From Aegilops tauschii subsp. strangulata (taxonomy: Eukaryota; Streptophyta; Magnoliopsida; Poales; Poaceae): a stretch of DNA of 64,000 nt. The notes beneath the pieces are model-generated. The model searched no databases. It was not told where the DNA came from and was given only the letters and a program-made list of their open reading frames with translations. Numbering within the stretch: the stretch's first letter is position 1; every line of letters begins with the position of its first letter. Below are positions 56,873 to 64,000 of this stretch, piece after piece. The stretch lies in the NCBI RefSeq assembly GCF_002575655.3, contig NC_053040.3, positions 226,190,628 through 226,254,627 on the forward strand. The letters run 5' to 3'. The position numbers were made by a program, and so were the translations under genes.

Positions 56873-57574
56873 CTATGCGAGAGGGAAGGGCGCCCCAGTA
56901 GTGGGCGCGGGGCTTGAGGCGCGATCATTGGACGCCACTGCCTCCTGAGGGCCTCTGAGGAGGAGCTGCTTCTTCTTCTTGGGGACGGCCTCAGGAGGAC
57001 AGATGGCACCCTCGTCATTTGGATTCTCCACCGCTGCGTCTTGGTAGGCGCGCTCGAGGGAGCACACCGCGTCCTTATCATCGCAGGCGATCGTGATGAT
57101 GTCGCCGCTTCCTGGCATCTTGAGGACATTGTAGAAGTGGTGAGTCACTGCCATGAACTTGGCGAGCGCCGGATACCTGAGGATGGCATTGTACGGGAGG
57201 CGAATGTGGGCGATGTCGAAGTTGATGAGCTCGGTGTGGTAGTTGTCACACTTGCCGAAGGTGACAGGGAGAAGAATCTATCCCAGGGGAATGGTGGAGC
57301 CGTCGGTCACCCCTGAGAAGGGCTTGGTGGGGAGGAGCTGGTCATAGGGCACTTGGAGCCTCTCGAACGTCTCAGCAGAGAGGACATTGAGTCCCGCGCC
57401 ACCGTCGATGAGTGTCTTGGTGATGAGGACGTTGCTGATGGTCGACGAGCAGAGCATTGGGAGTGCGCCAGTAGTGGCAACACACTTGAGCTGATCCATA
57501 GAGTCGAAGGTGATAGCGTACTTGGACCACCTGAGGGGACACGACACCTCGAGCTTGGGGAGGACCGCGTTCAC
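56873..57574 (-). pseudogene. Protease region of the second Tat element
   Basis: TKTLIDGGAGLNVLSAETFERL is the aspartic-protease loop. An in-frame TAG (57278-57280) follows GSTIPLG. The frame then continues to YPALAKFMAVTHHFYNVLKMPG and a Lys-rich segment (PKKKKQLLLRG), ending at 56873. Confidence 0.75.
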
Positions 57575-58739
57575 CTCACGAGCGAACTACTTGAAGATGC
57601 GATGGGAGGCGGGGGCCTGAGCGCCACCCAGGATGCAAGCAATAGCGTGAGGATCTTGGAAGCCCCCGGCCCCATCATCTTGGTGGTGGTCGTCATTCCT
57701 CCTTGGCGGTGGCGGCGGCGGAGGAAGGCCAGCATTGCCCTGAGGACTGTCCTCACGAGGCTGATCCCTCCAGGGGCCGTCGCGAGGCTGGACCTGCCAG
57801 CGGTCCTCATGGGGCTGATCGTGCCAATCCTGACGGGTTCGCGGTTGTCCCCGCGGCCTCCACCACAGCCCCCTCCACGACCGTAGCCGCGGTGGTTGCG
57901 CTCAGGGCGGTGGCCAAGGCGCCTGTCGTGGATGGCCCTGAGCTCTTGGCAGTCGTTGTGTTGTGGCTGTGGACGTTGTGGAAGACGCAGAACGAGCGGC
58001 TGCCCTTGGAGGATTCGGGGTGGTTGCTGCCGCACTTCATCTCAGGTTCGGCCGCGAGCACAGTCGGGCCCTTGCGCTTCACGTCCTTAGCCTTGGCCTT
58101 CTTGTCTTCAAAGTTAGCCTCCGGGAGCTCAAGGAGGGAGAGGTGACCTTGCTCTGCCGTCGCGCACCTAGTTGCCATGTTGAACATCTCTAGAGCCAAG
58201 CACAGGTCCTTGTGTATGGCGAGAACTTCCTTCATCTTGACATCCCAGACGCCAACAGTGAATGCTGAAATGATGGCCTCGTCCGACACCTTAGGGATCT
58301 TGAAGCGAACGTTGGTGAAGCGATGTATGTATTTGTGCAAGGTTTCCCCTGGGTGCTCCTTGATGCACCGCAAGTGACCTGCAGCAGGGGCGTGGTCGCG
58401 AGTACCCTGGAAGTTGGCGATGAAGCGCTCACGCAGCTCGTCCTAGGAGGAGATCGATCTCACCGGGAGGTTCAGCCATGAGTGTGCGCCGTCTTTGAGG
58501 GCCATGGGAAACCAGTTCGCCATGACCTTCTCATCACGGTTCGCCGCCTCGATGCTCATCTCGTAGAGTTGGAGGAACTCAGCTGGGTCGGGGGGGCGAC
58601 GTAGCATGGAGGCAGATCCGGCTTGAACTTGCCAGGCCAGACGATGCGGCGCAGCTCTAGGGTGAATGCATGGCATCCTGCCACACTCACAGTGGCCTGC
58701 TGAGCAGGGGGAGCCTGATCTTGATGCCCGCGTGCCGCC
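57575..58739 (-). pseudogene. Gag of the second Tat element
   Basis: Gag core PAEFLQLYEMSIEAANRDEKVMANWFPMALKDGAHSW, TAG at 58443-58445, then DELRERFIANFQGTRDHAP, ETLHKYIHRFTNVRFKIP and ATRCATAEQGHLSLLELPEANFEDKK. A CVFHNVHSHNT zinc-knuckle-like remnant and an Arg/Gly-rich region (RGYGRGGGCGGGRG) follow, across two frameshifts. The N-terminus is cut at 58739 by the LTR. Confidence 0.78.
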
Positions 58740-59123
58740 TGTCGGTTCTATATCCGAGGTATCTTGTAGTAGGAGTCCTAAGCCAGGCGTCTTGGAGTGA
58801 TGGTTACATGGACATAGGATTTTACCCAGGTTCGGGCTCTCTCGAAGAGATAATACCCTACGTCCTGCTTTTGATTGTATTCATATGGGGGTTAGTACAG
58901 AGTACATGCATCTACCACGAGATTGTTCTAATGAATGTGAGATTGTCTATTGGCTAGCCTAGCCTCGGTTTATATATGCACCGTAGGCCTAGGGTTTAGG
59001 AGAGTCCTCGTCTTGGGCACCAAGTCTTGTGAAATATCCCTTGTATGCGGCATGCGGGTCCTCGGCCCGGCCAACTAGTCGGGAGACAACATGGTGAGTA
59101 CCCCCTAGTCCAGGACACCGTCA
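58740..59123 (-). repeat. Short gypsy LTR (384 bp)
   Basis: On the minus strand it begins TGACGGTGTCCTGG and ends GAACCGACA. A TATA-like CATATATAAACC lies about 150 bp in (plus 58970-58981). Sequence to its right ends in a polypurine-like GTTCAGGTGGCTAC next to it, so this is a 3' LTR of the element at the right. Confidence 0.7.
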
Positions 59124-62100
59124 GTAGCCACCTGAACCGGTCTTCAAGTTGAGGACGCTCCTCAGTTCTTCCGAATAATTCTTCGGCTTCGATCGTCGGT
59201 CTTGAAAACTGGTTCAACAAATCTTCCCATGTCCGATCTTGATGATCACCGAGCTGAATCCGAAGAGTTTACATGTCGGGCATCTAAGGTGCCCCTTTAA
59301 GTTATCAGCCTTTATCAATGCCTTGTAAGTTTTTTTATGCCACACCTGGGGTTTGAAGTATTTCCCGTGCGACGGCGTCCTCTACCGTCCGAGCTCTAAT
59401 GCCGAACTAAATCCGAGGCATCTTTTCACAGCCGAGCTCCAACACTATTCGGCATTCAAGGTATCCTCTTGCATCTGAGCTCCAACACTATTCGGCATTC
59501 AAGGTATCCTCTTGCATCCGAGCTCCAACGCCGACCTAAATCCGAGGAGTCTTTTCACAGCCGAGCTTCGACGATGGTCGGCATTCGAGGTATCATAGAT
59601 TACCTTGGCCTCTGAAAATTTGAATGAGTTCATCCGAGCTTAAATGCCAGAGTAGTCTTCTATGGAACGAGCCATTCGAATCCGAGCTTTATGTCAGGCC
59701 GCTTCCGAGCTCCAACGTCGGACTGCATCCGAGCTCTAATGATGGTCAGCGTCCGAGGTGTCATAAACTACCTTGGTTTTTAAAATATTGAATGAATTCG
59801 GCCGAGCTTAATGCCGGAAATGCCTTCTATGGAGCCAGTCACTGGCGCCCGAACTATATACCAGATAGGACCTAGATGGTACCTATTGTTGTCCGAAGAC
59901 GCGTTTTCCTATAGCTCGGTCAAGCCGAACACTGAGCACTCTGAATTTTCTGCATTGAATAGGTAATGTAGTAGCCCCTGAGCCACTGGTCGAGTGGCAA
60001 CACCAGATCAGGGGAACGATGTGCCCCTTTAATATTGGTAAATGATAAGCGCGAAGCTCAGTAGCCCCTGAGCCTTAATATGGGAATGGGTGGCCGAATT
60101 AAGGATTGATATCCGAGTAAAACCACAGATTATGAGTAATGATTCTATGTATCCAAGTACTCCACATCATTAATGCTCGGGTCCGCATTGTACAAAACTT
60201 TGTTGACCGACCATCGGCTTCGATCTCCTCGGCCAGTAGCCGGGGAGTGTTTGTCCTACTTTATAAAGCCTCTATGGGGGCAAAGATTTACGACAAACAA
60301 GGCAATCCGGCCATACGGTTTTATAAACAAAGATACGCGAAGAGATATGTTATATTACTATTAACGTAAGAAATATCTTCCAAAGAAAATAGTGCCGCCA
60401 TCGGTTCCTTTCTTTGGGTTGTCATGCTGACCATGATGCAACCTCACCTCCGATCAATGTGGGAGGAAAATACTAAGGATTTAGTTCGGGGAAAATTCCC
60501 GAACTCTATGGTCTGAATGGACCAAAATTTTCACTTCCGTCGTTGCCGACCAATTATATCCTTTAAGATGGCTAGCTTTCGGCTTCACCCAGTCTGAGGT
60601 ACTAACTCGGATGGTCCGGTAGTAACAATCATAGAGGTGCTCCCTTTACCGCCTAACCGAACAATCGGGAACGTAGGGGTAAGCATAGGAGCCAGGCAAA
60701 CCAGCTTGGCCAAAATCTTAAGTCAAATTGATGCATATTTATGGCTCTACAATGATAACTACGGAAGGCAACGCTCGTATATTGAATACAAACAATAATG
60801 ATATAGGTTTATTTTGACTCTGTTGCGACTGTTTATAATCTGAAAGTGGCCTATCGTCGGCTTCTACCCCTTTGTAGATGCTATGCAGGGTGTTTCCGTA
60901 CTAACAAGACAACCCTTAGCTGACGTCTCGATGCCCGGAGGCGGTTGTGTTAGCGGAATCGAAGCAATCAGATATGCAGGCTTTATAACTTTCACTTAGT
61001 CGTAGGAGCTTAAAGTTGGGAGGCCAGTTACTAGCCCCCGGTTAGTGTTCGGCATCAGCCGAGCTCAAGTCGTTAACACTTCGGCCAATGTTATGAACGG
61101 ACCATCATTTTAACACGGGGTGACCTCCATCGATCTTATAGTTTAACACAGTCATCAGATCGCTGACCAGTTTACGCTTATTGTGACAGTCAGTTTTTGG
61201 CTTTCTCCACTGAGGCGCTTAACCATGTGAGCTGGAAGCACCATCGTAGTGGTTCTCCCTTTGCACACCTAGCCGAATGAAGCGGAACGTAGGAGGCAAT
61301 CACAGGAGTCGGGTAACCCAACTATTGACCAAAGACACAATTCGAAACCGATGCATATAAAGCAATATCCGAAAACATTTTGCCGACGACTCCTCAGAGT
61401 ACCTAGGCTTATGGAGGGTTCGGCTCTAGTCGCAGCTCCGCGTTGATATTGCCGAAGCTTTAAAAGTGTCCGGCGTTGTACAGCAAGACTAATGCTAGAA
61501 ACACACAAATAGGCTAAAAGTGCCATAAGCTTGGAAAACCAAAAACTTCAAAAAAAACTTTACGTCCGAACTAAATCAAGTTTTTTTTGCCAATCCGAAA
61601 TCGGTCTTAAATTTTTTTGTGCTTCTGTCGTGCTTTAACATGACACATCCCATCTCTAAACTTCAAGTAGGTCAGCCTTTGGCTTCAACCTCCTTATCGC
61701 AAAGGCGGAGTGCTTCTCTGAGGCCGGTTTAGCGAACTAAACTCGAGCGGCTGAGAGAGAAACCAGGCTATCCGGTTATTGATCATACACTCGAGTCAAA
61801 AAAGGAGTGGTAGAAAAAAGACTGAAGCGACTTAGAAGAAAATAGTTATTATAAAACAGCTCATATAAATTTAAGAGCCACCAGTTAACATGGGAAAGGA
61901 AGTGTTTTTAACAAACGATGTTTGTTGACAAACTAAGTTTTAAACACAAATATAATGTTTGGTTGAACCGAACAAGAATTAAAAAAATTGAGCATGTAAG
62001 CGACTTAGCTGGTTAATGTTTCTCGATGTCGATGCGTGGCCCAAGCTTACGGCGGGACGAGGTCCCAGCCCCCAAGCCGGTCCCGAGGTGGCGGAGCGAG

Positions 62101-62394
62101 GAGCTCGGCACTCCGAAGTGGCGACATAGCACGGCCAATGTGGCGAGGTGTAACCCCCAGTCCGACCGAGGCGACGGAGCAGGCCGGCCGTATGACACCA
62201 AAGTCCCCGGCGTGGGTTAATGAAGTGTTGATGAAGCCGCACGGATGGTGGCAGCGACGAGTCCTGCTGTTCACAGGCAGCAGGGTCGGTCGCGGCGTTG
62301 ACCACCAGAGAATCAGAGCAGCGAGGGGCACGGTTGCCCACAGGCGCCGTCTAGGCGACGAGAGCGTCCCGGCGCTCGGCAAGGACACGGCGAG
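59124..62394 (-). mobile_element. Noncoding 3' region of a gypsy element
   Basis: No coding domain was found on either strand. It is full of CCGAGCTCC / CCGAACT / GTAGCCCCTGAGCC motifs typical of the noncoding part of large Triticeae gypsy elements (Sukkula-like, from memory). The right 350 bp (62030-62394) is GC-rich. It is cut at 62394 by the next LTR. Confidence 0.5.
59400..59850. repeat. Tandem repeats in the gypsy 3' region
   Basis: A unit of about 44 bp is duplicated almost exactly (GAGCTCCAACACTATTCGGC...CTCTTGCAT, about 59430-59520). A larger unit of about 165-180 bp recurs (59560-59680 and 59725-59845), sharing GATGGTC, ACCTTGG and CTTCTATGGA. Confidence 0.7.
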
Positions 62395-64000
62395 TGTCAC
62401 AGCCCTAGCTTTAGCCTTGCTTGTGGACTAGTCTTGGTTGTTGCATCATGTTTGAATTTTGCTTAAGCTTGGAATGGGGATGTTCAAACCCTAGCACCAA
62501 ATGAAATCCAAATAGGACCAAAATGAAATATTTTCAATGAACCCAAAATTCCCTTCAGAAAAGTTCATCATTGAATTGGTACAGAACCTCTACCAAAAGT
62601 GGTGCACATTTTTCTAGGTCACTCTAGATTTTTGAATTAAATCATATTGTATTTGACTTTGGGCATTTAAATACTATAAATAATTTAAGTGCTCAAATAA
62701 TGCTGGAATTATTTGTGGGCCACTGCAATAATCTAGAGAGTAACCACAAATTATTTTAGGATTTTACAAAATGCCTTAGTATTTTAACTAAAGCCAAAAC
62801 AATTGAAGAAAATAGAAAACCGAAACAATTTAGAAAAGGCAGAGAGGGAGGAATGCTCACCTGGGCCTCACCTGTGCTGGCCCAGCCCACCTGGCCAGGT
62901 GCCAGTCATCCCTACCCTCTGCCAGTAGGCAGAGGCGGGATAGAGCACACGCGCGCGAGGCGCCACGCCTCCTCCTGCTTGCCGCCGAGCCTCTGGACGC
63001 GTGGGTGAACGCCCTAGGGTCATCCCGATCCAGCGGACACCCCCACTTCCCCCTGCTCTCTCCCTCGTCTCTGCACCGCCGCAGCCGAACGCCGTTGTCG
63101 CCGCCGCCCGCTGTTGCTGCGTCCTCCGACGCGCCCCCGAGCTCCGCCGTGCCTCCCTCGTCCTCTCTGTCGGCTCACGAGACCGGAAGAGCCCCGATGC
63201 GCCGTTCTCGACCTGTCCTTCCTCCTTCGGCCACCGAGATCGCCGGTGACTGCACCTCGTCTCCAGCCCGTCCCCGAGCCCGTTGAGACTGCAGTCAGAC
63301 CCCCAGTGAGCTCCCCTTGCTTTTGCCCCTCTCCCCTCACTCCTGCACGCGCTCTAGCTCCGACCCCCATCATGTCCGCGAGCTCCATGCTGTCGGTGAT
63401 ATTGCCGCCGTCGCTGCAGCCACTGAGGCTTGAAACCGAGCGCAACACCGTGCTCCGCATCCTCCCAGGAGCCGAAAACCACCACGTATCCGTCATACGG
63501 TGCACCACATCGTCGTTCTCAAGCACGCCCGAACCACGGCCGCCGCAGACCTCGTCGCCGGCATTGATTCCGGCGACCCCCACGCCCAACTCCACTGCCT
63601 CCTAATGTGGGCGAGTAAGGGCTACGCCCTGGTGCCCTTAGCGCGCCAAACCACCATCCGTAGCGTGTTCCCGAGCTACACCGTCGCGTTTGTGTGCTCA
63701 CCAGCGTTCAACTCCGGTGTGCTGACGTGGCATGTCATTAGCCACTGATGACCCCGCTAATTAACCCCCTCTCTCTCTGACATATGGCCCCATGCCCTAA
63801 TTAACGCTGGGATTAATTTCATGTTTGGTTTAAATTAAACCAGCCAGCCCCACATGTCAGTTGACCCTGCCACGTCAACGTTGACCTGGCCCCATCGGCC
63901 AGCCTCTGTTCCTTCCCTGTTACACTGACGTACGGGCCCCACAGGTCAGGTTTGACCTGGAGCGCCCCTGTTGACTTGATGACATCATGCTGACGCAGTC
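62395..64000 (+). repeat. Start of a long gypsy LTR, truncated by the window
   Basis: It begins TGTCACAGCCCTAGC abruptly after unrelated sequence. An AT-rich first 450 bp is followed by a GC-rich part whose open frames are compositional. The style fits a long gypsy LTR; its end and orientation partner are outside the window. Confidence 0.5.

Larger units (their letters stand above)
51978..58739 (-). mobile_element. Decayed Tat-lineage gypsy element with antisense gene
   Basis: Gag, protease and RT scraps run on the minus strand (58676-56321), and an unrelated gene runs convergently on the plus strand (52016-54801). It shares the protease signature GGAGLNVL and the block PALAKFMAV with the Tat element at 10493-20922. 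No RNase H, integrase, LTR or primer site of its own is recognisable, so both ends are truncated. Confidence 0.7.

Noticed and set aside
63005..63605. Proline/serine-rich ORFs near the right end
   Set aside because: They sit in the GC-rich half of a gypsy LTR, overlap on both strands and show no domain.

Overview
The window is a stack of nested transposable elements from a large-genome grass, almost certainly a Triticeae species (wheat, Aegilops, barley or rye). I base this on the LTR types, a CACTA element whose ends are full of GGTGCGCCATTAGT-type subterminal repeats, plant gypsy lineages primed by tRNA-Asp and tRNA-Arg, and the absence of any intact single-copy host gene. Nothing bacterial is present, and no rRNA, tRNA or CRISPR array was seen. 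Family identities come from memory of these lineages and were not searched.

Layout, left to right. (1) 1-5413: 3' part of a non-autonomous gypsy element (plus strand) with a gag-protease frame, a long noncoding tail and an LTR. (2) 5414-7183: an LTR-like fragment split by a 686-bp hAT element (6088-6773, 8-bp target duplication). (3) 7184-27596: an Athila-type gypsy element on the minus strand (gag-PR-RT-RH-INT plus a third ORF). Its third ORF was interrupted by (4) 10493-20922, a complete Tat-lineage gypsy element on the plus strand with 5-bp target duplications. Element (4) has lost its reverse-transcriptase core but carries an antisense gene with a B3 DNA-binding domain and its own TATA and CCAAT boxes. 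(5) 27725-51977: a minus-strand array of the same non-autonomous family as (1), arranged internal-LTR-internal-LTR-internal, as expected from recombination between LTRs. Into its complete middle unit went a LINE (30065-46275), into the LINE a hAT (33181-45622), and into the hAT a 12-kb CACTA element (33486-45456). Each boundary is supported by its own target duplication. (6) 51978-58739: remains of a second Tat-lineage element (minus strand, gag-PR and RT scraps) with a different antisense gene (gypsy-type transposon/coiled-coil protein) on the plus strand. (7) 58740-62394: a short LTR and the noncoding 3' region of another minus-strand gypsy element, with tandem repeats. (8) 62395-64000: the start of a further long LTR running off the window.

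The CACTA element is the richest part. On the minus strand it has a TNP2-like transposase (internally deleted, two stop codons), an intron-containing gene joining an En/Spm-type domain to a Ulp1-like protease fold, and a small third gene (34043-34297) that joins an RNase H1 N-terminal/viroplasmin-like hybrid-binding domain to a C-terminal membrane helix. On the plus strand it carries a captured piece of the cohesin gene SMC1 (about 39927-40272).

Nearly all coding regions are broken by stops, frameshifts or deletions. The youngest insertion that can be dated is the Tat element (4), whose LTRs differ at roughly 40-50 of about 1,170 sites counted by eye. The candidates most worth following are the antisense B3 gene and the CACTA-borne hybrid-binding/membrane microprotein.
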